A stretch of DNA of 64,000 nucleotides from Datisca glomerata. Its lineage: Eukaryota > Streptophyta > Magnoliopsida > Cucurbitales > Datiscaceae. Made by a program: the position numbers and the translations under genes. Below, in pieces: positions 11,901 through 24,483 of the stretch. The DNA is taken from positions 1,171,664 through 1,235,663 of the forward strand of contig QANY01006259.1 in assembly GCA_003255025.1 (NCBI GenBank), given 5' to 3'. A model generated the notes under the pieces. That model was not told the DNA's origin. It saw nothing but the letters and a program-made list of their open reading frames with translations, and ran no database searches. The first letter of the stretch is position 1; every line of letters starts with the position of its first letter.

Positions 11901-14180
11901 TATAAAAAAAATAGGGGAATTTTAAATCCGCGATTAAGATTATCTTGGCCAAATTCAATGACCAGAAATTAGTCTAGATATTCCTGCCGTTAAAAAACTC
12001 AGGGCATGAGAGATGACCCTACAAGTGGTATGTATCAATATGTCCTTTCAACAAAGCATTAAATTGGATTTATTGTGAAATGTTGTTCCACTCCATAATT
12101 TGGTTCTAAAAGCATATATCTGCTGTTTCATTTTACAACAGCAATTAGGTTGTCACCAAAATATTATTAAAGTAACCCGTAACGAACTATATTGTCCTTA
12201 CACAAGACTTTTTCTATTTATTTTCTGAAAATTCAGAGTATGTTTGGTAATTGTGATAGTTTTTATATCTTGAAAATGATTACATTGTTTATTTTTAAAA
12301 TATATTATTAAACATTTAAATATGATAAAGTCTGATATGTTCAGAATTACATTGAAAAGACTAACATACCTAAGGTCGGTATATGTTTTCCACACTTTTT
12401 GAATTTTAAAACAAAGTAGAAGGGGACAGATGGAATTTATTATACAATAAAATGGCGAGATTTCTATGCTAAACACTATTTTTTTTATTAAAATTACATT
12501 ACAATTTAAGAGAATAGGTTAAGCTAATTCAAACGTATTTATTAGAGAACTTATAGAAGGTGTAAAGGATCTTAAACAACTAGACTAACCCCAATTTGCC
12601 TAATAAACATGTTAAAATGAAGAGATAACAAAAGGTATAAAAATAAAAAAATTCACTAACATTTCTTCTAATTATCTTAATTACATGATTATCTTTCTAA
12701 TTTCAATTATGAAACAAAACTACCTCGTCTTTAGTAAATGAAATGTCAGTGTAATTTACCCAAAAACAAAAATAAGATTGTTAAAAGATATGTGTATTTC
12801 AAATATTTAATTTTTCATTTATCTTTTTTCCTGGCCAAAGATCTTGTGATTTGTTGTTGATTTTAAAATAATCACACATTAACATAATTTAACCTCATTA
12901 AACTAAACTTAAAAAACCATGGGTTCCACCACCTGGACTAACCCCTAATCAACAATTAATTAATTATAAATAAAATTATTTTGTACTTTTAAGAAAGCAA
13001 ATAGATAAGTAAGGGTCTCAGTAATTGGAGCCTAAAGCAGGCATGTAGATCCTCTTCCTTTCTCATCTCTCCAATTCTTAAAATAAATACCGAGACAAAC
13101 AAGTCCTGGCCCCACATGATGCTTATCAATTCCATCACACTATAATTATATCTGCCCCTTCATCCTAACCGTCCGAGACGCAGTCCTGGTAAGATCCTAC
13201 GGTTACAATAATAACTTTAGAGAATTTATATACCGGTGAGGGTAGGGTGGAATTATCCCTGGGCTGCTTCTCCTTGGGGTTTTTCAATTATGGTGTGTTG
13301 AAGACTTTTTTCTCATAGGCTATTTTGGACTTTTTATTTCATACCCTTACCGTGTTATGTTCTCGTAGTTCTTGGCAGTGCAAGGTAAAAAAAAATAATT
13401 AATTAAATTTTAAATGATTAAATGATATAGTTATGATTAAAGATTAGTATATGATTTATTAAAAAAAATCTGACAAAATGATATATAAATAATTATTATT
13501 TCAAATTTGATCAATTACTTTAATCGGCGTAAAATTATTTAAAAATATTTAGGAGTCCAAATGGTTTTGATAGGACATGAAGTTACTTTTCATGAATTCA
13601 TATATGGTTCTCTACGGGTCTACCATCACACATGTATCATGCATGAACATAAATTAATTTAAATGACGTCATGTAGTGTCCACAAAATATGATCTATAAG
13701 TAGAAATTTAACTTCTTGTACGCACATTGCTTGTACCTAGAGTTTTCGTAGTTATCCATTATAGAGAAATTGTCATAAGGGTAACTAAATCTGGATCACA
13801 ACGTCTTAATTGATTTGAATTTTATTAATATCACGCAGATAAATTTAACAATATCTCTTAAGTTCAATTGAAAGTAACTTTCATAAATTCAGATATATTG
13901 TCTACTGTCTAGCAAATTTTAAATGCTTTGATTGTTAAAAATGTTTACATACTTTATAATAAATATATATAATAGAGTGCATGGTTGACCAATTCTTGAA
14001 AAGCGCGAGTAGTAGTGAATGGAGATTGGCACTCCCAGTTACACATATATATGGTTAAAAGGCCAAAAACAAAACAAAAAAAACTGAAAAGGATGTGTAT
14101 AGAAAAAAGGCATTATGATCATATGAAGCGAACTCAGCAAGGGACATAACAGTCATATCACCCTTTCTCATTTTTAAGGT
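11901..14180. other. Intergenic, no gene seen
   Basis: 2.3 kb of AT-rich sequence without a convincing open frame or recognised repeat. The last part leads into the promoter of the zinc-finger gene. Confidence 0.5.
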
Positions 14181-14247
14181 TCCTCTCTCTCCCTCTCTCT
14201 CTCCCTCTCTCTCTCCCTCTCTCTCTCTCTCTACTCTTCTCTCTCTA
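14181..14247 (+). repeat. CT-rich microsatellite in promoter/leader
   Basis: Imperfect (CT)n with CCT interruptions, about 300 bp upstream of the ATG at 14545. Further CTCTCT stretches occur at 14421-14445. CT-rich tracts are common near plant transcription starts. A weak TATA-like CATATTTAAG lies at about 14409-14418, but the start site cannot be fixed from sequence. Confidence 0.7.
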
Positions 14248-14544
14248 TAACAGCGTGCCCTGCTCTAAACTGAAAACGACTGCAAGCAACCTGTGGTCTA
14301 CCTGCGTACATATCCTTTATTTAATTTTTCCATTATTTATATTCTATATTTATTTACTTAAAAAGGATTCATACACCGACTTAACCCCCTCCCCCTCCTT
14401 CACTTTTCTTCATATTTAAGTCTCTCTCTCTATTTCTCTCTCTTCAGTGCTTTATTTTCCTCGAGTCTCCATATCTCTAATTTCATTCTGCCTATCTCCC
14501 AGATTCAATCAGTTATAGAGAATTAATTAAAGGGCAAGAGCGCA

Positions 14545-15372
14545 ATGGTGGATCTTCAGACAGTGTGCTGCATGTGTGGCGACGTTGGTTTCCCTGACAA
14601 ACTCTTCCGTTGCCACAAGTGCCGCCATCGCTTCCAACACTCGTATGAACCCCTTTTCTTTTCTTCTTCTTCTTCCTCTTTCATAAGCCTGCTTTGTTTA
14701 AATCTGTTTAATTTCATTCTCTGTTTAGGCTAATCATGTTAATATTAACATCCATCTATCCATCATCATCATTATCATCATCATCATCAGTACCACCACA
14801 TCATCATCACTTGATAGCTACTAATAACAACCATACATACTCACACCCGCCAGCCAATTATCCAAGATCCAACCATCCATCATCATCATCGTCATGTTAT
14901 TATAGTAACATCTTATATAGCAACTCAACATATATAACATGATCATCATGCTTTCCACGAATATAATTTTATTGTTTTATTCTTTTCTATGACATAAAAT
15001 ATCAATTCCCAATTTATTAAAATAAACCATAAATTTAGATTAAGTTATAATTTACGAATTCTTAGTCAGTGAATTATAATTATACATTATAGGTATTGTA
15101 GCAACTATTATAGTGAGGTAGCGGAGCCAATTGAGGTGTGCGATTGGTGTCAAAGTGACGAAAAAAGAACAAGGCATATCGGAAGCTCTTCTAAGAAATC
15201 TACTGTTAATAGTCATGAGACCTTAACGATGAGTAGGTCTGAGTATTCGGGTGAAAAAATTAAGCAACATCATGACCGGGAAGAGAGCTCCGACAAAGGC
15301 AAAAACGGCGGTGTGCCTTCCCCACGGACCACTACGCGCAGGTACAAGCTTCTCAAGGATGTTATGTGTTAA
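14545..15372 (+). CDS. Plant PHD-like zinc-finger protein, two exons, 125 aa
   Basis: Exon 1 is 14545-14642, the intron 14643-15092 (GTATGA...TTATAG), and exon 2 15093-15372, ending VMC and TAA. The joined frame is 125 codons. Near the N-terminus it carries a compact Cys4-His-Cys3 pattern: CCMCGD, FRCHKC, FQHSYC split across the splice, and EVCDWCQ. This spacing fits a PHD/RING-type zinc finger, and this small single-finger family is known as uncharacterised in plants. The middle is Ser/Lys/His-rich and probably disordered; the basic C-terminus contains RRYKLLKDV. Roles in chromatin reading or protein binding are typical of PHD folds but unproven here. The splice is supported because it restores the His-x3-Cys pair, while read-through hits a stop at about 14731. 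No lesion is seen. The start is the first ATG after the CT-rich leader. Confidence 0.85.
14643..15092 (+). other. Intron of the zinc-finger gene, with CAT-rich microsatellite
   Basis: A 450-bp intron with GTATGA donor and TTATAG acceptor. It contains an imperfect (CAT)n run at about 14761-14800 and another near 14877-14893. Open frames inside it are read-through or chance. Confidence 0.8.
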
Positions 15373-16726
15373 TATTTACGCGAGAGAAAAAAGAAAACAA
15401 AAATGGTAGGATTGTGTAAATTAAGGGTTTGTGTGTTCATATAATTTCGCAAGTGTTAATTATATAAGTTTCTTTTTTTAGTGTTTGTTTTGGAGTTGTG
15501 AGTGAAATTTTGCCATATATGTGCTATGGTTTTCTCCTCGTCTGTTTATAAAATAATGTAACTTTGATACATAATTTCTCATATCAGTTTTCTACGTCTT
15601 TTTCAAATGTAACTTTCATATATATATAATTTCTTAAAAGTAAACCATGAAATATTTGAAGCATATATACTTGGTTTCTCATCAGATAAGGATGACAAGT
15701 GTTTCGATGCAAATATTTATTATTATATCATATCATGTATTATTTAAATATAAATAATACTTAATTACTTCTTTATCATAATTATTGAATCTAACAATTT
15801 TTTTCTTCAAATAACACAAATCATGTTTGTCGTAATTAAAACAATCACATTGTCAAGTTCCAAACCTAATTAAGTAACGGTTTTGTTTCACTTGAACCAC
15901 ACTACGGAATTGCAAAGAAAGCTCATACAAATGATAGAGAAAAGGGTCTAGCTTTTTCAGTCTTGGGGTTTGGGGAGAGGAGTTTTTTGTATTTTACGTA
16001 GTAGTTTTATCTCTGCCGTAGCAGAGTCTGGGGAGAGTTGAACCCATCATTTTTGCCTTTTTATTCAGTCACTTGAGGAGAATTTAATGCATTTGGATTC
16101 CCTTTCGGTCAAAGGAGATTCATATAGTACCTAAAAGCCTTCTCACTTTTACAAGCCAATCTATAAATTTTTTTCTTTGTAATTTACTAAATTTAGAACA
16201 ATTATTGCAAAGGGTAAAAAAGTTTTTAACCTACATGACATTTGAGAAAGAGCTACATCTCTTAAGTCAGAAGGGTAGGCTAGAGTATTAGGTTATGAAC
16301 AAGAGAAGAAAGGAATAGGAGAAGGGGGAGAAAGAGTTAAAAGTGGTTGTTGTTGCTTCTTAGCCATTCATTTCATTTAATTCTTTTTGAGTTATTGATA
16401 TACTTGTTTTCTTGCTTGAATAATTTATATTGTGTTTGACTCACACTTTTATGAAATATCTATATGTCTTCTAAGTACACAAACTTGATAAGGCTTCTTC
16501 TCCTGTGCCTCTTCTAACCATTTATGAGAAACCAACAAAAGCTCACCTAATTGGTGCTCTTCAATTGTCAATGTACCCATTCTCCTTCTATCTAACAAAG
16601 TTAATTAAACCTGGTCTAAAAGTTTTTTTTTTTCATAATTCAATCCTCCATGAATCCAAGCTAAACCACCAATTGGAAAGAAGACTTGGAATTTGGATTA
16701 TTTACAATATTCAAGGTTAAATGTTT
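15373..16726. other. 3' untranslated region and intergenic sequence
   Basis: AT-rich. AATAATGTA-like polyadenylation signals occur near 15552. No further gene is supported; the open frame at 16505-16720 has no recognisable domain. Confidence 0.5.
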
Positions 16727-16880
16727 ATTAAATAAAGTAATAGTCTGACTCATAGTCACATATCTTTTTAAATGTAAGTTAAATAAAGTAATAGTTTGAC
16801 TGATAGTCACATATTTTTTTAAATATAAATTAAATAAAGTAATAGTTTAACTAATAGTCATGTATCTTTTAAATGTATCT
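16727..16880. repeat. Tandem repeat, three copies of about 57 bp
   Basis: Units begin TTAAATAAAGTAATAGT(C/T)T and contain TAGTCACATAT. Three consecutive degenerate copies. No coding content. Confidence 0.75.
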
Positions 16881-18600
16881 AATTCTTTAATCTACTTTAA
16901 TATTTGACAAACCAATAGCATGTAAGTACAATTTATTAAAAGGTTATCATTATATTCCAGAGAATTTCGTTCTTCATATTAGGCAAAATACGACACTTGT
17001 TAACAGCCAATTTACAATATAAATGTAAAGCTATAGCTACTAAAATTGTTAAATTTCCAAAGGACTAAATGGTATTTCGAAGAAAAATTCATTATAATCA
17101 AAAGTGAACAAAAAATTCAACAATTTTGGCCAGCTTTATATTTGTCTCCCATGGAATCACTCCTTTTCCGCTTGAAATCTTATATGAAAGTCTCAATCTT
17201 TCTTAAATTAACAAGTCGGAGCAAGTGCACGTAAAAGATCACCTAATTTTGAGTTCTCCTTCTACATTGAACTTGACTACTGTCATTTCCTCGATCTGAC
17301 CCATGATCGTTATAATTCTTAACAGATAGAATCTATTTCTATTTTCTTAATTAGTTTGTTGAGCAACAGACTTAACTATATAATAAAATGAGTTTATAAT
17401 TTTTTATACAATTATTTATCATATTCAATTGAGATTGTATATTTTTCTCTACTCATTATAGCATTAAGTATGCAGGTATCGATTTTTTTAAATTTTTACA
17501 TATAATTCAATATTTTGTTCATAAATAAATCCCATTGTTTAGGTTCAACAACTGACATCAGCTATAAGAAAAAGTAAAAGCATAGTCCACAAAACTTCGA
17601 TTACTTTCCACATAGAGATTATAGAATGTGGGTCCTGCTTCCATATCGTATAGGGAGATAAATGACCTTTAGATCATCTTACGTGGAGTAGTTAAAATAT
17701 AATCCAATAGTCAATATTAATCATTTTACAATACACTCCATGTACTATAAATTTACCCATAAAATGTAAAGAGATATTGATAGTACAATCTAAGGACGAT
17801 TTTTCTGTTGCCTTTAATATTATTTGTTGTCCCACATATTAATTAATTTAGCACAAACCAGCTCGTGGTCCATGAATATATTATAAGATTTCATGTCGCA
17901 GCTATGGGACACGTGGACATCCTCGTTTCATGACACCTGGACACCATTAACTAAAAATGTCAACTCTTGGCCCTAGAATCCATAAGTGTTCACTCCAATT
18001 ATTAAGTGACGGAAAAAAATGATAAAAACAGATCCTTTTTAATGAAATATATTTAAACTAATTATTTATTGGATTCTTAAAATGATGATTGCAGACCATT
18101 ATCACTTTGAAGCACGGTGGTCAACTTTCATTTTGGATTTTCTATGATTTTAGTGAGGTCATGGATTTTCTATGATTTTAGTGAGGACAAGGATGATTAT
18201 TATATGACTATGGTATTTTCCCAGCATTATTATATATATAGTTAGTCAATCATCTTGGTTTCATAAATTTATTTGAGTGCGTGCAATAGCAAAAGGTGGC
18301 TGTCCTCTCTTACACAGCTCCCAAAATATGCATTTCATTTAATAAGAATAATGTTGTTAAAATCGTGATCTTACTTAAAATTATAAAGAAATCTTACAAA
18401 TCGAATCGTGTATCATAAAATTCTATTATATACTAATAATATTATAAAAAATATAATTTACCAAACTACATATTTAATTCTTGAATATAGTTAACTAATA
18501 AACGGTAAATTTCATTATTTTACTAAGTGTAATTTAAATAAATATATTACACCTTAAAAATTGAACATATTAAATGAATTCTAAATTGTTTTCTTATGAA
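16881..18600. other. Intergenic, no gene seen
   Basis: AT-rich with no convincing gene. It contains one small tandem duplication of 28 bp (GGATTTTCTATGATTTTAGT) at 18135-18189. Confidence 0.5.
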
Positions 18601-18619
18601 TATCATACAAAATTATGAT

Positions 18620-18785
18620 TAGTGGGATCGTAAGATCGTAGTAGGATCGTAAGATACTACCAATCCAAGACAAAAAATATAATAAGATCGTAAGATTCTC
18701 TCGATTCAAGATTCTACTTATAAATCGGATCGTGGGGGTTAAACATGATCGTAAATCGTAAGATCCTACGATCCACGAGCAAGAG
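18620..18785. repeat. GATCGTAAGATC-rich repeat block
   Basis: The words GGATCGTAAGAT, AGATCGTAAGAT and TAAGATCCTACGATCC recur in both orientations, so the block can fold on itself. Such blocks are usual in degraded transposons, but no ends or target duplication were identified. Confidence 0.5.
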
Positions 18786-18809
18786 TAGTTCTAATTAAAA
18801 TACTCTTTA

Positions 18810-19050
18810 GGATAATTATACGGAGATTGCTAAGCTGTAATCAACATGTACATTCTGAAATCGTTGGACGAGTAAATAAAGAACACATGATAATTTATGT
18901 AGAATGAAGTAACCACTTAACATTTAAGTTGCAGGATCAAACCAGCGAATGAGATTACTAAAGTAGGGATTGCCAAGCTGTCGCTCAAACGTGAAAGCAA
19001 AAACCGTTGGACGAGTATATGCGGAACATATGGGGGCTGGCGAAGACTAA
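18810..19050. repeat. Two diverged direct copies of a roughly 70-bp segment
   Basis: AGATTGCTAAGCTGT...CGTTGGACGAGTA (about 18825-18895) recurs as GGATTGCCAAGCTGT...CGTTGGACGAGTA (about 18967-19035). The spacing is about 143 bp. The origin is unknown. Confidence 0.55.
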
Positions 19051-20032
19051 AACAATCACAGCAACATCTGAGTCAATAATATATCAAAACCAAGATCATC
19101 TGACACAATCAAACCAAGTTAAACTAGTTAGCAATCACGATCTTTCTCCCCTTATCCCTATTTATCTATCATGAATGGTTTTACAGATCTGATTCAATGT
19201 AACGGTTAGTAGCAGATATGGATAATGTAATCTCACTACTTGATTCTCACTCTCAAATCGTAATAAATATTTACTTTATTGTTCTTAGTTAACACCCTTT
19301 ACAGTGATAATTATATTCCTATGTTTACTTTTTTGAAACCATAATAGTTGGACTATAGAATGTAGTAATCCTTCTCAAATATGTTTATATTTTTTAAAAT
19401 TTCAAGCAAGATCAAGGACTATTAAGATGCTTTATGTGTATATCCAAACTCGAGTTTTGTCACAGCATCAAGAGTTTTCAAACAATAATTAAATGCTACT
19501 AATGAATTCGGATTTATGTTTAGGAGTTGCTAAACACATGATAACCCATTATTAGAAGTTCCTGACCTAGTTTGAATATTATTTTTTTGTTGACCTTTTG
19601 TTTTTTCTTTTGAAATTTTTTTGGTTCAGTTTGATGCTTCTTCTACTTTACAGCATATGCTTCTTTCAAATAAATTATGGAAAACCAAAAATAGTTGATT
19701 TCACGTACACACAAGATCATAGTTCAAGTCATATTATTTTCCCACCTCTAGAGTTTATAACTTTGTCAAAAACATATGATAACTTCATTCAAACTTTCAA
19801 ATATATTTATCTCATGGGTTTTACTTTTACCTATTCAAGAGAAATTCGTTCTTCTGATTAATGGCAAATTGTAGAATATAAGTTTAAAACACGATTTGGT
19901 TCTAGATATCAAAGAAATGAGAAAATATAAAAATTCACCTTGACCCAAACATTTAAGTTTTTATGTTAATTTATAATTTAATATGGTATCAGAGTGTAGG
20001 TTTTGACCTCAAATACTCAGATAATCATTATT
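19051..20032. other. Intergenic, no gene seen
   Basis: AT-rich. The 87-codon frame at 19598-19861 starts with a hydrophobic run but has no recognisable domain or gene context and is treated as chance. Confidence 0.45.
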
Positions 20033-21089
20033 CACTACTACAATTTTAGTTGTAGATGACATCCATATCTTTAATACAATGACAACTCTCTAAAATATGT
20101 CAAAGGAAAATAGTATTTACATGAAGATGGTTACACCACCAATAAGATAGTGGGTGTACCCAATGCAGGCGTGTGGAAACGAGTGTTGCAAAAACAGTTA
20201 GTGAGGGATGGAGTGTGCTCTAAGTGATAAAGTTGGTTATGCTATTCATTTTGAGGACGTGAACGATCTTAACACCATTATTAAGCCGAGTTTTCCTATC
20301 CCTCTCAAAGCAAAATAGGTGTAGTCCAAGTACATTTCGTCAAGGTTTCTACTGTTTTGCTGGTTAATGAATGAATTGTCATAGCGATGTCATGTGAAGT
20401 AATTTCTCTAACTCCCTCAATTATATAATAGTTGTGTATTGCATACAAAATCTGATTTTATGTTTTGTAGTATATGACGGATGGAGTACTTCTACAAGGA
20501 ACTCTAAAGCTTGAGAAGTACATGTAAGTTTTGGAGAACTCCATTGGGTGGTCTGAGTCTCTGTTAATTAACATGGATGATAATTTATTTATTTACTAAT
20601 GGGTCATTACTTTAGAGAATTCCATTGCTCAGATATTCTTTCGTTTGATAGACTTATTTTTTTCTCAATATTTGTACAACTTTTGGGATGACAATTAAAC
20701 TTTATCTAAAATGGTTTAAAATATATATTGGTTCTAGATGAGATTGTTGGATAGATGAAACCCACTAGGCTTGTGAACCCACTGTCACTGAAAGGCATTT
20801 TTATCTGTCGGTGACAATTCTTTTAAAAATGAATTGACCCTATAATGACGGGGATTCCCCGTCATCTATGTTCTTTTGGCGGCAACTAAGATGACGGGGA
20901 ATTCTCGTTATCTATATGTTTTTACGGCGATTAAAATGACGGGGAATCCCCGTCATTGTATCCCGTTATAATGATGATTTTTTTAAATGACTAAAGATGA
21001 CAACTCGGTAGATGAGAGTCGGTCATCCGTCAATAAAAGGTTATAATGACGGATTTTACCCGTCATCTAACCCCCTTTTTGCAGTAGTG
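20033..21089. mobile_element. Non-autonomous CACTA element, 1.06 kb
   Basis: The left end reads CACTACTACAATTTTAG. The right end reads GCAGTAGTG, giving CACTACTGCAAAAAG on the other strand. ATT flanks both ends (20030-20032 and 21090-21092), the 3-bp duplication expected for CACTA insertion. It encodes no protein I can recognise, so it would depend on a transposase from elsewhere. Words such as GATGAC, GTCATCTA and GACGGG recur near the right end as subterminal repeats. Confidence 0.8.
20845..20957. repeat. Three 45-bp units each carrying a GACGGGG/CCCCGTC palindrome
   Basis: Palindromes begin at 20845 (9-bp arms, ATT centre), 20890 (imperfect, changed in the right arm) and 20935 (10-bp arms, AAT centre). 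They are evenly 45 bp apart inside the small CACTA element. They are likely subterminal transposase-binding repeats. Confidence 0.8.
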
Positions 21090-21092
21090 ATT

Positions 21093-23240
21093 TTACCCCA
21101 TTTTAAATTAATTGCCCACATGTTAGGCCCATAAAAATTTCAGACCTACATGTGAGAGGTGTGTTAAAGAATTACCAAAAAATAATTGAAAAAAAAAGTC
21201 ACATTTCCGATGTGAATTGTAAAAATATCCGAAAATGGCCGAGGTAACTATTTACTTACAAAAAAAATATACAAGCGTGCATAAATTATTTACTTTACCA
21301 TTGCGTGATTTGGGAACTAAATTATTCACTCTGGCCATTTCTATTAAAAAATGGCATATATTGCAATTCATCCATGTGTTTCGCCTATTTTCATTTTTCA
21401 CTTTTCATTTTAGAATTTTATTAATATCATTGGTAGTTAATTTTGTCTTTTTGGAAAAAAGGTAGTTATTGTTGACGAGGCATAATGCATGCAAATATTT
21501 TGAACTTTAAGCATATTCCAAGAGTCAGTCAAATTCAAAACAAATAGATAATTCTAATCCCATAAGCTTGAGGCCATAAGCTTGGGTACAAGAAGTGAAA
21601 ATCTTGTACACGAGAAGTTAAAGATAAATTTCTCATTTGTCACATATTGAAAAGGGATCTTAGGGAAGATAATTGCGTAGCATTTGAACTTTTAAACGTA
21701 TGGTTTTTGAACAATATTATGTGCAAAACACCATTCACATCTTGCACACGAAACCACGATTGTATAGGCCACGACACGTACAATCTTTGGAGGTTTGCGC
21801 GTAATTATCGTGTAATAGAAGATTAAGGAATATCAACATCATCTTGAGGCTGATTTTCTCTACTATTGTTGGCATTTATTGGTCAATTTCCACATTTGCA
21901 TGGCATTGTTCATAAAATTCAAAGTCATTACCCGAAATCTTTATTGAATTTTCAACTTACTGCGTTTTGATGAGTGTGAGAGATCCTTTTTATATGAGTT
22001 GGTATTAAAAAAATCACGATCTGATGTGTTTCATGCTAAATGTGTTTTGATATAATAATGGCACTTATTATCATGTTCCTGAAGACATGGCGCATCACAT
22101 GTTTAGGATGTCTAGTTGTTGTTTATGCTGGAAAAATATAAATTAATAGATTAAATGACTTTTAATTTTATTTTGAGATATTACTTTGAGACTTGATTTT
22201 GAGTAGAACTCACATCTTATTTTTTACTTATGATGGATTTGTATTCTCCTTTGCGAGAATTTTTGAAATGGATTTGTATTCTCCTCTATGAGAAGTATAT
22301 GACAATTGAATAGATGACAAAACATAATTGATATATTTGATTGTGCATGTAATTAGTAGAATAATCGATGATAATTTAAAATTGTTATGTTTTCTAAATA
22401 TATAATTTCATGGTAAATCTATATAATATAACTTTGAATGTAATTCAATTGTCTCATCAAGATTGTTTGATAATTCTGTATTGCTTCCATTTTTGGAGGC
22501 AATTCAACTGCCTACCAAGGAAGTAAATTGGATTATATGTAAACTACAGCTATTGCATAATTTAAATATTAGTCCAAATAAATTTAGTAATTCAATTACG
22601 ATAGGATTGCCATCCCATATAAGCTCTACCAAACAGGCCGTTCAGTAACTATAATCCTGGATGATAGTAATCTGACAGTTCACTGATAACTGAATTGCCT
22701 TGTTTGTTTATAGTAATCCTTAAAATTAGAAGCAATCTTAATTTAATGGTAATCCTAATTTACCTCGTGAGGAAGAATTGAATTACCTCAAAAAAGGGAA
22801 GCAATCTAGAATTATAAAAATAAAACAATCTGATTATGCAATTGAATTATCTCAAAATTTATTAAGTTGATTTAACACGAATTTATACATATACCAGACA
22901 TAACGATATGAAATTCTCATTCATTATTATATAGATTACCATGCACAATGAAACACAATCAATTTAGTCGTCGTACATCTTTTTGTCATCGACTCAAATA
23001 CAATGGTCATTATAAATTTCACAAATTAAACAGTGCCTGAAGAAATTAAGGTTATTTAGGCAATTTGGTGGTTGGAGAAATTAATTGCCGCAATAGTGTA
23101 ACTTATTGGCGGCAGTTTCTCATAAACACCCACAATAGAGAAACTTATGGCAATGATTTTGAAAACCTCCGTTATTAGGGAAATCTTGTTTGGAGAAATT
23201 AACTGTTGCATTGGTGAAACTTGTTGTGGTGATCTCTCTA
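21093..23240. other. Intergenic, no gene seen
   Basis: AT-rich. At 22450-22870 the words AATTCAATTG, GTAATCCT and TTGAATTACCTC recur in both orientations, which may be a worn MITE, but ends were not found. 23080-23220 contains repeats of GGAGAAATTAA(T/C)TG. No protein is recognised. Confidence 0.45.
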
Positions 23241-23562
23241 TGGAGTACCTCCATCTCTCTCACTCAAGTGCCCCAATCGTTGAAAACCTAAGAGAGTTCT
23301 ATAAGAAATCTCTTCTGATATAATGATGAAGGACTCTCTTCAATGCTGTAAATGACTCTAGAAATCTTTCTGGTTTATTCCATAAAATATGGCCTTTATA
23401 GAACCATTAGACAATAGCAAATATAATTGAAAATAAACTTTTCAGTAACACAATAAATAGGTAGATAAATAGATAGATAATAAATACGAAGATAAATAAC
23501 TCTTACGACTATTTAACTGCTTTGTGACTCTAAAACTGCTTTGTGACCATTAATCTACATCA
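23241..23562 (-). repeat. Gypsy LTR copy A (leftmost)
   Basis: Shares GAAATCTCTTC(T/A)GATATAATG, GACTCTAGAAA and the TGATGTAGATTAATGG start (minus strand, at 23562) with copies B and C. The left limit is approximate because this end has diverged. Confidence 0.7.
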
Positions 23563-24175
23563 ATTTCTGCCCCATTAGAAGAACTTGGCTCCGACAAGTT
23601 CTGGTAAATATACGCCGGAAACAAGTTAGGGTCAAACTTATTAATTTCTTTTGCTTGCATCCATACAATATCCGAATGCGGTCTATTCTTCTAATGAACT
23701 AGAAATTTGCCCTTGGCGATTGGACACAAATTATGGTTTAGGATTTTAGCCATTACACCTGCTTGGTTTGTTCGTTGGTGATGTTCGGATGATCGGCTTA
23801 TCCAAATATTATTATCTATGAAATTTCCTTGGAACCCTGTCAAGTCCTTGATATGAAAATTGGATTAACACCATAATCAGGTAACTCAATCACATAAGCA
23901 TTGGGGATATTAACTGATATTTTGTGGCACGCTTCCTCATGCATTTGTTTCATATAATCATTCTAATCAAGAGAAGCTTCACTAATCCGATTTGGAAGTG
24001 GAAGAGGGCTCAAGTCCAGTGGAGTTTTAGGTTGAAATCCATGTACAATCCGCAGAGGGTGTACATCTTGCAGTTCTGTTGATGGAATTATTAAAGGCGA
24101 ACTCAGCTTGAAGTAGAACTATATCCCAACTAGTGGTGTGCTTTTCCACTAAATAATGGAGCTTTAATACCAAAA
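23563..24175 (-). pseudogene. Chromodomain gypsy integrase 3' end, remnant 1
   Basis: Minus-strand fragments of the integrase C-terminus and chromodomain. Near 23690-23563 the frame reads a chromodomain-like piece, then LFPAYIYQNLSEPSSSNGAE before the LTR. Upstream pieces resemble DYGVNPIFISRT-type sequence of the post-core region. Many stops and a large internal deletion are present: the primer-binding-like site next to LTR B (GCTTTAATACCAAAA on plus, 24161-24175) is followed almost directly by integrase sequence, with gag, protease and RT lost. Confidence 0.65.
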
Positions 24176-24483
24176 TGATGAAAACCTCCTACATTCAGCC
24201 TCTCACTAAATCCTAAGAGGGTTCTATAGAAATCTCTTCAGATATAATGATGGACTCTCTCCAACACTGTAATTGACTCTAGAAAACTTACTGCTTTATC
24301 GCATAAAATCTGGCTTTTATATAGCCATCAAAAAGCCGCAAACATAAATGAGAATAGACTTTTCAATAACACACTAAATAGGTAGATAAATATAAAGATC
24401 ATAAATAGGCGCACATAAATAACTCTTATGACTCTTGAACTATTTTGTGACTCTTAACTACCTTTGACCATTAATTTGCATCA
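24176..24483 (-). repeat. Gypsy LTR copy B (middle)
   Basis: Minus strand starts TGATGCAAATTAATGG at 24483 and ends ...TTTTCATCA at 24176. It is abutted by the primer-binding-like sequence at 24161-24175. Confidence 0.75.

Noticed and set aside
19598..19861. Possible small secreted protein with a hydrophobic N-terminus
   Set aside because: AT-rich chance frame; the hydrophobic run comes from T-rich sequence, with no supporting motif or conserved end.
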